From assembly GCA_904063045.1 (NCBI GenBank), contig CAJFCJ010000004.1:1667713-1731712 (forward strand): a stretch of DNA of 64,000 bases. The letters run 5' to 3'. Shown here one piece after another: positions 15,001-28,900 of this stretch. Every line of letters begins with the position of its first letter. Position 1 is the first letter of the stretch. The position numbers and the translations under genes were made by a program. The notes under the pieces were generated by a model, which had not been told where the DNA came from, did no database searches, and saw nothing but the letters and a program-made list of their open reading frames with translations. This DNA comes from Dimorphilus gyrociliatus (taxonomy: Eukaryota > Annelida > Polychaeta > Dinophilidae).

Positions 15001-16717
15001 CTATTTGTAAAAAAAACGTGCATCTGCGATTCATTGCTTCTACGACCAATTTTCGACTTTTTCCCTTTAACCCTACGCATTTCCTTACTTGAAATGTCCA
15101 TTTTATCGGTGCATTTTAACGTTGCGGAACCGCCGTCGTACGATTTACATCTTTAAACCGTACAATCGGCACCGATTAGACACGTCGGACGATTTTTTAA
15201 AGTGTATATCTTAGCCGACGATAAGCGGCCTCATTCTTAAAACGAAACAATCGTACACAATGACAATGAAAAAGTTGAAATATAGGCCACGTAATACTAT
15301 CTATCACGCCATGTAGGATTAAGGCATCGGAGTGCGCTCTTTTAAAATTTCACTAGGAGGAGCCACCTTATCTCCTTTACGAACCTAGTAAAACGATATG
15401 CGATAGAATTATAGCGTAATTACGGTGCATCGATAAGAAAATTTCAAACAAACGCTATCTGATCAACGATAGAGTAGTTGAGGAGCGACACGGAGTTAGG
15501 CCTAAGTTGAAAAGGTGATCTATGGAGCTAGTATGACGTAATACAGGAATTTAATCTAAAAAAAGACGACGACGCGCGCCACCGCCGTACGCACCTGTTC
15601 ATTTACGAGCCTAGCATTCCATGAAATGTATACGAGCACGCGTCATTCTTTTTTTTCTTCATCTCTTTATTTTCCCTTTGAGGAGAGAAAATAATCGGCC
15701 ACCTGCCGCATCACAATCGAAATCTACGCATATTTTAATTTATTATTTTATATTTTATTTCTTTCTTTAAAATACTATTTTTTCTTTTTTCTAGGTCTTA
15801 ATAATTGCTTGTTTACGGGCTGGTAGACGAAACATCCCGTCGAGCTCGTAAGATTTATGCCCATTACGAGTATATGACAGGCTTTCTTGAGAGCAGGATG
15901 TCGGCTTGACCAGCAGTAGGCTTCCCAATTGTGATTTATAGACACGATATTTCTTTTTTTATATCCATCTCCAATGCTTGTGCTCTTTTTAATTCATTTT
16001 CTAATAGGTTCCATAATAGTTATTTTACAATTGTTGAACTGTTACGCGATCTTTGGTCCATAAATCCATTGTAGTCGGATCTACAGCAGAGTCGTTTCGG
16101 GGCGGAGCATCTGGTGAAAAATATTGACATAATGTTTTAATAATTAAAATGACTATTACCGGGCTGTTGCCCAGGATGAAATAAGCCGGCTATCAATTCA
16201 CGCGGAATAAATATAGTGGTAAGTTACATTCTTCGTATCCGTATCGAGAAGAACGTCGTTTAAAAGTCTCTCAATCAACAAGTGGCTACTATATGAAACG
16301 TCTCGTAAATCAATATAAAGTCGCTTTATAAGCTTTGATGTACAAGAATGGCGTCATTACGAATTGCTCAGCAATAATATACGTTCCTTATTGTTCGCCC
16401 CTTGCGGTATGTATTGTTGGAAACTTTTAAGTATTTCTCCACTTGAATAGCAAGATTTCTCTATTGAATTTATACATTCTCCCACGTTTTTTTTTACCTA
16501 TTCCTGGCAAGTTTTCGCTATTGAATGATGAAAAAAATCGTTGAGGCGCATCGAGAAGCGTACAATTAAGGAGAATGCACAGAGGCAAGCCATTTCAATA
16601 GGTTGCTTTATTTTTCCTTGGCCTCTTTCAATACACCTACGTATATACACTATTGTGGTACAAAGTTTTAATGGACAGACTATACAATTCTAAACCATTT
16701 TGTATACCAATATATAA

Positions 16718-16730
<13 letters not shown>

Positions 16731-16785
<55 letters not shown>
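16731..16785. repeat. compound (TA)n(GA)n microsatellite
   Basis: About 33 bases of TA repeats run directly into about 22 bases of GA repeats. Confidence 0.9.
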
Positions 16786-17761
16786 TATATATGTTTTTAT
16801 ATCTATACATGCATCTATATACATTGTACAATATTACAATGTACTGTTTGTATAAAAAGAGATTTCTTCCATAGATATTTCAATGTTTATGACAAAGTTA
16901 CCTTCCATATGTACACTTCAATAAATCCCCTAAACTTTCGATTATTTATTACCTATTTATTATTTTATAACTAAACCAAGGACCAAACAGAGAGGGAAAC
17001 AGCAGGATATAACCGGTTTCACGCATGCACGCGCCCATTTTAAAACCACTACCGACTTTTTAATTCTTAGCCTCGAAATTTTATAGACGCCGTAGGCCTT
17101 AAAAGCGAGCCATTCTATTAAAATATTATCAACCATTCGTCAAATAATGATGGTAATTTTCGGTGCGTCCTTTAATTACATTCATCGTTAGACCTGGTCT
17201 TAATGTGTATGGGCCCTTCCATTTTCCTCTTTTCAACTTGAAAAGAGAGGGGGGTCTGAATGAAAAAGAAGTAAACTGCACTATTGATGCGCCCACACGC
17301 AATTCATTACTAGGCATTACGCAAGTACCCATCTGCCCTTAAGGACACGACCAGTGACGTCATCGTCTCTTCTCACGGTCGATGTCTCCCCACCTGCAGT
17401 GTGTACTCTGTCGTTAATTTTGTTAATTGGACGGTTTTAAACGCTTAACAAGTGCTGGCTTCAAAGTGTTATTGCCCAGGGCGAAAGATCGACTTAAAGT
17501 CGGCTTTATAACACTCTGACAGGAAGTTTTAAGGAATGTTTAAAATTTCTATTTAATACTTGAACATTGCGGTGTTGTAAATTAAATGGTTATTACGGCA
17601 CTATGCACAATTTCACCTTCACCCGTCCTTCAACTCCTTATTTAAAACTTTATAAATTTCTTTCGCGTTACAAATGATCGTACTTCAGCTATATAAGTTA
17701 CTTAACGAAGCGAAGAAGACAACTTTTGAAGAATTGTACCGAATATTTAGTAATATTTATT

Positions 17762-19096
17762 CTAAGGTAGGAATCTACGCGAATAGCTTTTTAATTTCAT
17801 CCGTACTTCCTCAAAATCTAAACCGAATTCTGTCATCGAATATTTGTGTCTTCCTCCTCCGTGCGCCTTTTGTTCAGCAACATACTCGATTAATTGTTTA
17901 CAATCGTTCTCATTCCAATTCTCTCCCAATTTCCGGTAAATACCCTTCATGGTTTCTGCAGGTTTTTTAGTTAGATCTTCGAACAAAACATCAATGAATC
18001 GTTCTGATTCGCCAGAGTGCCTCTCACGGAAATCCATTAGCATTTCAATACCTTTTTCCATGTGCTTCAAAAGTCGTTTACCTATTTCAACTTTATTGTT
18101 GTCACCATTTCTTTTATATTGTTTCGAAATGTTGCACACAAGGGATGAAATGGAATTCACAAGTTTGGGCGGATCACGATGAATAGTAATAAATTGGGCA
18201 TCAGGAAAAACTTGCAGAAGTGCCTCAGCATTCAAGCAGGGAAAATGAGTAACCCATAAAACTCTTTTACCCGCAATATCTTTCCGATGATAGTTAATCG
18301 TCTGAAAAGTTTGCTTTAATGTTGTGTAAATTCTACACCAATCATCCGTGGTTAATCCCTCATAAGTCCACTGAGCATAACTATCTAGTTCACTGCCCTT
18401 TAACAACTGAGGCAAAAAATTATGAACACCTTCACATTCCAAAAATATGGTCTCATCTTCCGGGTCGCGAGCGTTCACATCATGAGCAGCTTTCATATCC
18501 TCACCTGCTAATAAATGCGAATACTTGAGTTGCTTGGTCATTTCATCAATACGTTTGATTTCAGAAATAGTGAATGGAATATGGGGGGGTGGAGTGGGGA
18601 ACGATAATTGCCACGTTTCAGGTACCAACCATCGTTGGTCTTTTTGCATAGAACAATGTAGGAATGTGCTTGCCGTCCTCGGCATACTAACGATAAAAAC
18701 CGGTCTCGATATCTTTACGGCTAATATTTCGGGATTAGATTTCAAACACTCGACCAGATCTGCTCGGCGTCGTAAACCCTCTACTATCGATCTATGAAGT
18801 ATAAACCGACCCACAGTTGACACTTCCCGGCAGCTATTTAGAGCGGATACTAGTCTGGAAATGGATTCTATTACATGCTTCCCAACAATATCAGAATTTA
18901 GATAGGCTCGAGATTTATCAGGTAGACCCTTATAAACAGAATCGACTGTCAACGTAAATAATTGAACGCCAGTTATTCTCAACCAAAGGTCACCAAAAAG
19001 GTCTATAAAATTTCTGAAGATAATTAGAATCCAGAAAGCGGCAGTTGACATTCTTGCAATCATGGTCTTTATGTTCGCTTGAAACAAGTAAATCAC
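17762..19096 (-). CDS. sulfotransferase family protein, single exon
   Basis: An uninterrupted frame of 444 residues. The PAPS 5'-phosphosulfate loop is RPVFIVSMPRTASTFLH (about residues 131-147) and the 3'-phosphate-binding region is QFITIHRDPPKLVNSISS, with Arg307 and Ser316 in the expected places. A hydrophobic stretch near residues 19-45 could be a signal anchor, which would make it a Golgi type II enzyme; an alternative start at Met12 or Met16 keeps this. It resembles the broad Sulfotransfer_3 group (bacteria and invertebrates) more than vertebrate cytosolic SULTs. Substrate unknown. Lack of introns is unusual among neighbours here. Confidence 0.85.
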   Translation of the reverse strand: MIYLFQANIKTMIARMSTAAFWILIIFRNFIDLFGDLWLRITGVQLFTLTVDSVYKGLPDKSRAYLNSDIVGKHVIESISRLVSALNSCREVSTVGRFILHRSIVEGLRRRADLVECLKSNPEILAVKISRPVFIVSMPRTASTFLHCSMQKDQRWLVPETWQLSFPTPPPHIPFTISEIKRIDEMTKQLKYSHLLAGEDMKAAHDVNARDPEDETIFLECEGVHNFLPQLLKGSELDSYAQWTYEGLTTDDWCRIYTTLKQTFQTINYHRKDIAGKRVLWVTHFPCLNAEALLQVFPDAQFITIHRDPPKLVNSISSLVCNISKQYKRNGDNNKVEIGKRLLKHMEKGIEMLMDFRERHSGESERFIDVLFEDLTKKPAETMKGIYRKLGENWNENDCKQLIEYVAEQKAHGGGRHKYSMTEFGLDFEEVRMKLKSYSRRFLP

Positions 19097-22000
19097 ATAG
19101 TGAAATATGTCTTTATACCAGTTTTCACCATAAACATGATGCTTTCTGTAAAGGCGTTATCATAGCTGAACCTCAACCATCAAAGCAACTTCCAAGAAGC
19201 CAGAGCGCCGTTCAACGTCAACGCTCTCTGTCTTTAAAGAATACATCAAAGTGTGATGTTAAGAAACATGGAGGGAGATATTTGTTAAAGAAGGTGATGG
19301 GTCGGGTGATAGGTCGAATGGATCCTCAAGTCTTGATGTCCGCACGTCTTATTGCACTAACATTTCAGGAAATTCTCCTTCAACCCTTTGTTCCTATGTT
19401 TTCTTTATTCTTTATTCGTTTACCAAGTTACGAAATTGAAATACCAAACTTAAACGAACGCATACTCGTCGATCGATCTTGCGTAAGCGATGCCAATTAA
19501 CAGAAGGCGGCTGCTAAAAGAACACACCTTCAGGCGTTCTACCGTTAAGTCGTCAGACTTAAAAGAGACCGCCTATTGTTTCGATAAATTGCCGACAAAC
19601 GGCGCCAAGCGTCGCTCTTATATCCTTCAAAGGGCCGGGTAGTTAACGAACGCTAATTGATCGAACGGAGACGTAAATTTGCTGCCGCTGTTTTTTACTT
19701 TCGCTTTTTTCACTTCATTCACGCCTATCTACACCTGGCTATCTCCGAAGGCCGGAGAGGAAAAGGAAATCACTACGATTCCTATAGTATATTTTCATCA
19801 TCAAACAAACGAAAGCCGGAGGAACGTGACAGTGCGAAACAGTTGTATCAACATTCACTATACAAGGCGGGCAATTTATACGCTTTCGATTTGAAAACAA
19901 AACGTTCCTTTTAAATTACTGTGGGAAGGGTAAAATCAGCGTTTGATGAGGAAAACGCTGTAAAGAGTATAGGGTAAAATGCAAACAAGACCAGATTTCG
20001 CCAATTTCCTTTGCACATTTCGCTACCCTTAGTTAAGCTTGTTTTTATTCGTTTCTTATAGGCCATCAACCGCCTCTAAGAGCTTGTCCCTAAACTAGGG
20101 ACAATATTTTTATAGAACTGCGTATTTAAGGCCTATCATCAAACCCGCTGCTATGGCTCGATCTTATCTGTCAAATATCAATGCTCGGATAGAATTCGAG
20201 GCACGTTCGAAACGCCTTTTTTGAGCGCAGCTTGCCCGACCATTTCAGCACATGAACCATATTGTTGAGATGCTGACCTGACGTAAACAGGATATGCACT
20301 AAGAATATTGACCGAAAAAAGCAAAGGGCATTTTATCCAGGCACTGCACTTTGGCTCAAACCATTTTACCCCATCAGTACGGTTGAATGTAAACATTGTA
20401 TATTATTTTATGTTTTACGGTCATAAAATTCCTATTGTCGTAATACGATATACCAAAAGTCGTATTCAGTGCTATAAGCGGTTAGCGGTAGAGCTTAAAA
20501 AGGGATACAAAGTAACTTAAGAGGAGGTAGGATGAAAGATTAGCGTACATAAACGCCTTATATGAGAAATTATACTAAAGAAGGTTATGATAAAATCTAC
20601 GACATATTGTTGAATGGGATAGTAGGTTTTGGGCGACTTGAATAGCGGCTGAACATCACGGCAACGAACAAATAGGTAGTTATTGTAAAAGCCCGTGCCG
20701 GCGCCGTTTTATTATTAATAAGATTGAGGAAGGAAAGTCGGCTTCAATCAGAAATGAGTTATTGATGTGACACGATTGTTTGTTCTCATTACAAAATTCG
20801 ATAGTCTCCTTCCTCAAAATGTTTATTTTCTTTTATGCTAATCGCCATATATTTCTAGTGATTAATAGTTGCCTCGAACTACGACTTGAGCGTTGTATAT
20901 ATAGTGCTTTGGGAATGTTAAGTGGAAGAGGGCGTAGTCAACACCGGGCCGAAAATCGGCGTCTTGAGGCGTCTAGGTATAGCGGTCGACTTAATGAACG
21001 TCGCTGCGGCGTGCAGCATATGGAATGTAACCGACCGACCTCGCTCGACGCCTTCGCCTTTAGCCTTTGACACCGCTGCCGCCTTTGAGCGAACGTCTTG
21101 CAACAGGCATCTACGGCAGCTTATCGCCTCTAATTTCCTTTCACCCCTTTACCCGGGCCCGCCATTTCCTTTTCCAAGTATAAGGCATAATGCATCAGGT
21201 ATGTCTACACGTGCAACTCTTTTGTAGCATTTGTAAAGAACATTCCCGCGACCTCCCTCCAACAATCTCCAAATCAAACAATCCTCTTATCGTCAACCTA
21301 AAAACTCTGATAAGATTGGGAAAGAAAAGTGACGCAATCGTTTCGCACAACTCGAGTAGTACCGACTACTTGACTGCAGCTATTGAGACGGGTTTACTAG
21401 GCAATTCGATAGCACTTATATAGTCTTATATAGCCGTCGTATACAGTCGGCGCATGCCTTTAAAGATTAATAGATGTGAATAGACAAAAAAAAGACGGTC
21501 AGGGGGGGACGGCTGACAGTCGTTAATTCCAGTTTTGTTGGGAAAAAAGTGGCGAAATGAACGAGATTAATGGGCGGAGAGGGTAGCGGTGAACGCTTTT
21601 CAACTCTTCTTTTTCTTCTTCCCTTTTATTCTATTATTTTGGCTTCCCTTTGTAGCGATATTGTATATAAATACATACCCTATGCGCTAAGCGTATACAC
21701 AATAAGGGCGCTATTTCGAGATGTTCAAGATATGAATCTTAAGAAAAAAAAGAATTGCTAGACGTCCCAATCACTCGCCGTATACATACTACGCTATTAG
21801 AGTGACGTAAACACTTACGTCATACGTAGTTTACTTGTTCGACGCTCAACAATTAAGAAATACCAATAATAGAAACATTCGGCATTCTTGTACAAATCAT
21901 GCAAAAAGAAAATAGTTGAGTTTACTAGGACAGATGTTATTCTATGTTTTTCAAAAGGCTTATTGCCGATTTCTTTTCAAATGCTATCACAATAAACCTT

Positions 22001-22705
22001 GTCACCCCAGCCATTATTGCGAAATGTAAATCTAACTACGTAGTAAGCGAAAATTGGGCAATTTTTTTTATCATTGAGGTTTTTTTTCTTCTTTCTCTTT
22101 CTCTACCTTCTTATTTACTTCTTCATTGTTCGTTGCTATTTCTCTACTATTAGTCTTTATATTTCTTTTTTAATCTAGTATCTCGCTTTAATTTCTTCTA
22201 AGGGTCATAAATAGAGTAAGACAAATAAAGATTTATTCAGTCTATCCTTTTTAACCCTTTCTTATATTTATGTCATTTCGTCGCTTGTGTTATAATTAAA
22301 CCCGCTTTACCCGTATCGGCTCATCGCCTGGCCGAAAGTAGAAGGTTTTTAATGGCCTTAATGTTCAACATGGCGACTTAATGTTCCCTCCCCATCTGAA
22401 CGACGTTTTTAAGGAATTTTTATTTTTTTTATAGAGATTTTCTAATGACTTAGATTGTCGAACTGAGAATTGCAACATTCGTCACATACTACAACTTATA
22501 CGATAAGACGGCGTATACATTCTTTCAATTTTCTTTTAACCGTACACTGTATCCTCTAAGCCGCTTACCATAATTACGAAATCCTATATTTATGTCTATA
22601 TATATTGATATAAATAGGTTTGCGCTAGATGGCGTTTAAGTTTAGGCAAGGGGTGATGGCTTATCTTGACAAAATGTCAGTTACGTAAAGGGATAAGGAC
22701 AGGTG
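19097..22705. other. gene-poor region of 3.6 kb
   Basis: No exon chain was supported. Short frames on both strands here lack family similarity and splice partners. A GC-rich patch at about 20920-21170 gives open frames in several phases, which is typical of composition rather than coding. Confidence 0.4.
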
Positions 22706-25391
22706 TTATACTCTCTTTCTAAACAAACCTTGTAGGACGATTCCACTAGCGTTTATCAGGTAGATAAGGGATGTGTATGCTGCTCCAGATGATTTAGCGA
22801 CTGTTAGCTATAGAATACGTAGTGAAAAAAATGTATCGAATTGTTAAAAATTGTGTTGTATGAAAAAGAAATGATTACCATTCTGGATTCGGTGTCGACG
22901 TATTGAACGACAAGGCGAACATTAACACAGTGAGACCAGAAATTGCCAAATACCGGCGTCACATTCTTCCCACCGTCATCATCTTCTGTTGCATTTCTAG
23001 ACCGGAACCTAGTTGTAACTTGATTAGTGACCAGAATCTGCGGTGTTTTTTTTATACAGTGTATATGCATTTAATTGAAACAGGTGGCAAACATTCGCCA
23101 AACAATAGCTTAGGGAAATAATCGTGGGAAAAAAAACGGCGATCGAATCCTTCCTGGCAGCTTCTGGAATGTTTCGTTCGCACGTCATTCGGCAGTTACT
23201 AATTTAACGACCTATCGAATAACTGAACTGGTCGCTTAGAAAAATAAAATAGGAGAAAAGGGAATTTCGTAACATCATCTTGGAACTTCAATCAACGGTC
23301 AAGTTTTGAAACGGGCTGGGGCGGGTGTGAGAAAATTTTCGACGCCGGTATGGCACGTAAATTGATACGCGTTAATTAAGGGTAGTGAAACGACTAGGGC
23401 CAACGGTGACCTGCCAAAGGTTAAAATTAGTTTCAGGAATTGTGACAAACAGAAATCAGGCAAATGACGGCAGGTGCAGCGTTCATCACCCTACTGCTAA
23501 TACATTTTATTACGCGCGTCATTAGCCTCATAAGCAGCGGAATGCGAAGCGCGTATGTTTTTTTAAAACCGGCTGACAGTAATCGAAGCAATTCCCGACA
23601 TGACCTTACCGTAGAATTATTTCTCACGCGACAGAATTTACTACATGGAGAGAGAGAGTGAGTGAGGGAGAAAGAAAACGAAAGTGGGAGAAAACGGTAA
23701 AGACCAAATTAACTCGTAATTCTTCTTGTGGGAAAAAAGAAAGCAGAGCGTTTACAAACAATTTGAAACAAGTGCGATAAAGAGTGCTAGGAAAGGATAA
23801 TTCAACTTTCTTCCTTTTGATGTGTTGCAACACCACACCCTTTTCTGCTTTCTATCCCAGCGATAAGAGTTGGGTACAATACTGGGCACTAAAAAGTAAA
23901 GCCCTGCGGCTCGCTGATTTTTATTCTAATCAAGTCGACCAAGTCCAACCCCCCTCTCTTCCGATCGGCGCCAGATAGGACGAAACGTGAAAATAAACGT
24001 CCACCGTGTAACTATCAAGGGAATCGGGGAAGAAAACAGGTGTGCGAGATGGCGTTAATGGCGCGCGAAGATAGCGAAAACTCGCTAAGTGATAAGCGAT
24101 ATCTGGCGTCAAAGGCTTAGTGATGGCGAGTTTTTCATTGGGAAACGTTTAAAAGAATACTCTGTTTCCCCAAGGCCTTTTTAACACCCATCTAGTAGAT
24201 TTTTTAATCAAAAATAATTTTTGATTAACGACCTAGGCTTAATGGCTATTTCTTTACAAAGCCCCAACACTTTACAAACAAACAAGTCATTGCAAAATGA
24301 CCGGGAACAAGCAGTGCGCCCCTTAAATGTTGCGTGACGATGATAATTCTTGAAAAACGATCGAAACAGATGTTTAGCAGTATAAGGGTGAGCGAAGGAG
24401 GGGTGGGGTTTGCCGCTGATAAGACTTTCTCAGCTTTACGCTAATTAAGCATCATTTCGAAATTAATGAGCGCCACTTACCGCTATGCGCAAACTTTCGG
24501 CTATACTTTTCAACGTGGATGCCAATTTCATTAAGATTCCATACCGAGTATCGTCCTCTTTTCTAATAGGAGAAGCCACGGAATCTATTATGAGTAGGCG
24601 GACGTTCCTTTCGATAATCTCCTCCTCGAGATGATCAATTCTGCATTGTATGATAGGTAACGCCATCTACTGTATAGGGCAATTACTACAAATACCACTA
24701 ACCGTTCTTGTAAACTTTCAACAGAACTTTCTTTGACAATTATAATATGGCTTAATATTTTCTTGGCCAATTCTGAATTTTCATTTGTCCTATTTTCGGC
24801 AATTTCGAGTAACCTATAGCAGTTAACGGCTCCTTCAGTGTCAATATAATAGACGGAACAGTCGGGGTCTGCTTTGGCAACTGCTACAGATATAGTCATA
24901 CAAAATTGGGTTTTACCACATCCAGCTGGTCCAGATATCTATATTATGATGATGTTATCGTTATCTCTCTTTAAGTTTATTTTTTAGCTTAAATAGAAAA
25001 AAAAAATAAGTTTATCTAAATGTTTTGTAGACACTCACTTCAGTTAGACTACCAATTTTCAATCCTTTTATTAAGTGATCTACTTTCTCTAAGGATGTAG
25101 ATAGATAATCATTTTCAGTTTTTAAAAGATCTAATACTTTAACAACTGGAGGACGGCATTTTTCAGATATCTTTTTAATTATTTCATCGGCCGTACTTAA
25201 ACTACAGTCAATATAATTGGCTAAATGTACTGCATTTGGCGATGAAAGAACATCCTATAAAAGTGAAGCGTAAAAATGTCATCCTTTAATTATATCCTTT
25301 AGCTTACGCTGCATTTATTAAAACCTCGCTTCTTTAATTTTTCAATTAAAATCTCGTCTTTAATTATAGTGTCAACGTCTCTATGAGCCAT
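22706..25391 (-). CDS. RAD51B: RAD51B recombinase paralog
   Basis: Six exons on the minus strand: 25391-25308, 25254-25039, 24938-24703, 24640-24481, 23037-22879, 22807-22706; 318 residues (human 350). The N-terminal helical domain leads to KIGSLTEISGPAGCGKTQFC with the Walker A motif, then YYIDTEGA, SLQERIDHLEEEI, the Walker B strand LLIIDSVASPIRKE, ILVTNQVTTRF, PVFGNFWSHCVNVRLVVQY and the end AKSSGAAYTSLIYLI, which tracks human RAD51B segment by segment. Family knowledge: it is part of the BCDX2 complex that supports RAD51 loading during homologous recombination. The fourth intron, 23038-24480, is 1,443 bases while the others are 53 to 100. It is divergent from the chloride channel gene. 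Confidence 0.93.
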
Positions 25392-25940
25392 AGCTTTAAA
25401 AAGGTGCCGATATTGTCGCTCTAGTCAATAGTAGTTAGCACGTTTCTTTTTAGTCCGTACTTTGATGTATAAGATTTTTTTCAGTTTTGTTAAGTTGTTA
25501 TCCGTTCAATTTAATTATAGACGATTGCTGAAGAATGTTAATCCTTTTAATATTGAGTTTTTCTGTTAGATAACTTTTTTTACCGCGATTATAAAAGAAA
25601 AATATACAATCGTTTTTATAAAAAGTTTAAAGTTTCAATTGTATGTGGTTCATCTCTAATTTTATTTTTTGACATTCCTAAGAGGGATTGGATTCCATAC
25701 TATGACGTTAGGTATGGTGACTTATTGTTCAACTACAATTACTTTATCATTTTTTACGTGGAACTTGTAACCGTATCTTTTGGCGCTAAATGTGCTAGAC
25801 TATTTGAAAAATGTGAGCGCAGCAGGAACTGTATATTTTGCTTTTAATGGTTCGCTGTAAAAATATAGTGAGGCTTGTGTTCCAATTTTTCTTAACGGGA
25901 AACCGTACAAAACAACTGGCAGACGACGTTGAAAACGACC
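25392..25940. promoter_or_regulatory. shared region of divergent RAD51B and CLC genes
   Basis: The 549 bases between the two start codons must contain both promoters. No specific site is claimed. Confidence 0.4.
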
Positions 25941-28900
25941 ATGGCTGCAGCGCGCGCTGTAAATTCTGAACAAATTGAGTTGCAGTTTCAAGAAACATTA
26001 GTTAGTTAAGACAACACTTTATCCCCGTCTAATTTATATCCTTCAAATTAGTGTATACAATATCCTTGTTTGATAATTGTGTCTTATCCCAAACTCCCCC
26101 GTTCAAAGTTCCGCCTTAAACTGTATTAATTTTCAGACTGCAGGTCAATGGGTTCCAGAACCATTGTCTACTTTTCCAAGTCATGATGAATCAAAAGCCT
26201 CTATCGAATCATCAGTAACGCCTAAGAGTGCAAAACAAAATAGACTATCCAGTTGTCGTTGTACGTATAGATTATCAATTAAAATTTAGGAGAGGCAGGT
26301 GATAAAAAGATGAAGAGGAAGGAGAGAGAGATTAAAAAGATACCCTTTTCTTTCTTTACTTAATTGGTTCAATTTATTTTTCTTTATTTAAGATATGTGC
26401 GGAAGATGTATACGTAAAACTTTGCAATTTATTGGGGATGAATGGATTCAATTGACTCTTTTGGGCGTTATAATGGCACTACTAAGTTTCTTAATGGACT
26501 ATGTTATAGAGAAAAGTCTTGACGGTTATTTTCTTTGATTAAGATTAAATAGATAGTCTACTTTGAAGAGTTATAGATGAACTTATAAAGAGAAATTTTC
26601 TCGTTCTCTCTTTAAGTGGAATAGTTAAACTACTAGTATCAATAATTCATATCATATATCCCTTATCCAATCTACTTAACTCTAAAATTTCATACTTATA
26701 ATTCAATATAAGAATAATTTTGTCAACAGCTCGGCACTGGCTTTACAATAAAACCGAATTTTCCATTCCATTACAATTTTTTACGTGGGTCATCTTTCCT
26801 GTGATATTTATAAATTTTTCTACTGGCTTCGTCCACATTGTTGGTCCCAGTGCAGTTGGTTTGTTGACCTTTTTCCTATATTAATAAAAAACACAAAAGC
26901 ATATATATATACAGTATATATAAATTTATATATAAATATATATTTATATACTGAATTTAATACTCCCAAATTATTATCTAGGTTCCGGTATACCGGAAAT
27001 GAAGACTATATTACGTGGGGTAGTGCTGAAGAAATATTTATCATTTAGAACTTTAATATCAAAAATGGTTGGTCTAGTAGCTTCTATCGGAAGCGGCCTT
27101 TCAATTGGGAAGGAAGTAAGCATAAATTTGAAGGATAAATTGTAGTTTTCTTAAACAAAGAATACTATCAAGCAAACAACTTTCTTTAATGCACGACTTA
27201 TTCATAGTTAATGTTGTTTTGCTCTAGATTATATTCTTGATAAATTGTCAGAAAAGATTTATATGCTCAACCATCTGCGAATACTTTCTTCTTTACTGTC
27301 TATCTTTCTTTAGGGTCCTTTTGTCCATATTGCCAGTATCACAGCAAGATTGTTATGTAAATATGTCCGATCGACCAAAGGGAAATTTCTGGTATATATT
27401 TATATAATATTAGATAAACACTTTAAATCAAATAGCCTGTTCTCGCTTTCTTTTAGAAAAAAGATACAAACATGGAATTGTTAGCGGCAGCTTGTGCTGT
27501 TGGTGTTGCTAGTACTTTTGCAGCTCCTATTGGAGGTAATTCAATGAAAAAAACTACTAATTAAATAGAATAATTCTAAATATATCGTCTCTAAATATAG
27601 AATCATACTTTTTCAATATTGAAAAATTACTTTAACAAGTGCTTTCACTAATTTCTTTCTTTATCATATTCTTCTAGGTGTTCTGTTCAGTATAGAAGTC
27701 ACAGCTACGTATTTTGCAGTTAGTAATTATTGGCGTGGATTTTATTCAGCCGTTTGCGGTGCTCTAGTCTTCCGATTATTAGGTGTCTGGTTTAGAAACG
27801 AAGAAACCATTACAGCTTTATTTAAAACTGATTTAAGAACAAACATTCCATTCGACCCCTTAGAATTGGTTGTCTTTGCTGGTATCGGGTAAATAGAGCC
27901 AATTTTCAATCATATTTTCAATATTTTAAAGACGTATTTTGCAGTGTTACTAGTGGTTTGGCAGGAGCCCTCTTCGTTTTCCTTCACAGGACTATTATTG
28001 AATTTATTAGAAGTCAAAGAAGCGTAACAAAGTTTATTACTAGCCAGTAAAAGCTATTATTAAATTATTATTACCTAATGAATATTAATATTTAATAATT
28101 ATTTATTTATTGTATAACTTTCAGGCGCTTTTTATTTCCAACTCTAGTTGCTGTCTTTATTTGCTCATTAACATATCCTAAAGGATTGGGAAAGTATATG
28201 TCTGGCATTCTTACAAATAGAGAAGCTGTTAATCAATTATTCTCGTAAGTTAATTAGTTAAATGAGGTATGTGATTGTTAAAAGAAGCGTGTTTTTTTTT
28301 TAATAGTAATATAAGTTGGACTAAGGGGCAGTCTGATGTGCCAGAACAGGATGATATCATTTCAGGGTGGAAAGGTCCAAATGACAATATTTATTTAACT
28401 CTGTCACTTTTTATCTTAATGAGGGTGAGAATTGAACATGTTAACATAAACTGAAAAACAGATAACAGCTATTGTTTCAATCTATCATCTAGTTCTGGAT
28501 GTCAGCTTTATCTATTACACTACCCGTTCCAGCTGGAGTTTTTATGCCAGTTTTTACTTTAGGAGCTGCTTACGGTCGTTTAATAGGAGAGTCTATGGCT
28601 GCCTGGTTTCCCAACGGTGTTTCTAACGTTGATAATGCATTAGTTGTACCGGCTGGTTACGCTATAGTTGGTATGGCGTTTACTATTATTTCTGTTACCT
28701 TAGCTTTCCATTGTATACTATAATAGTCTTTTTGTTATTGTTTATCTTTTAAACAGGTGCAGCATCATTTGCCGGTGCGGTAACACATACTGTATCAACA
28801 TCAGTTATTGTTTTTGAGTTAACCGGTCATCTTGGTCACATTCTTCCCTGTGTGGTATGTATGTCAAAAGAAAACAATATCCAATTACTTAAACTATGGC

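Larger units (their letters stand above)
11962..17761. other. gene-poor region of 5.8 kb
   Basis: After the TTP 3' end (AT-rich with TA repeats at about 12179-12203 and 12675-12712) no exon chain could be supported on either strand to 17761. The sequence from about 12720 to 16600 is less AT-rich than other spacers and contains TAATTA-type homeodomain cores and many short GC-rich blocks. In a genome otherwise packed with genes this suggests regulatory DNA or undetected noncoding RNA, but that is inference. Confidence 0.4.

Noticed and set aside
19045-19500. Open frame of 151 codons on the + strand overlapping the sulfotransferase start
   Set aside because: Partly antisense to a well-supported gene, no family similarity and no splice partners.
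20780-21423. Overlapping open frames on both strands in a GC-rich patch
   Set aside because: Several phases are open at once, which fits base composition; none resembles a known protein or joins in phase to another exon.
24588-24899. Longer read-through frame past the RAD51B Walker A exon
   Set aside because: The extra residues come from reading into an intron; splicing at 24703 to 24640 restores the RAD51B sequence SLQERIDHLEEEI.
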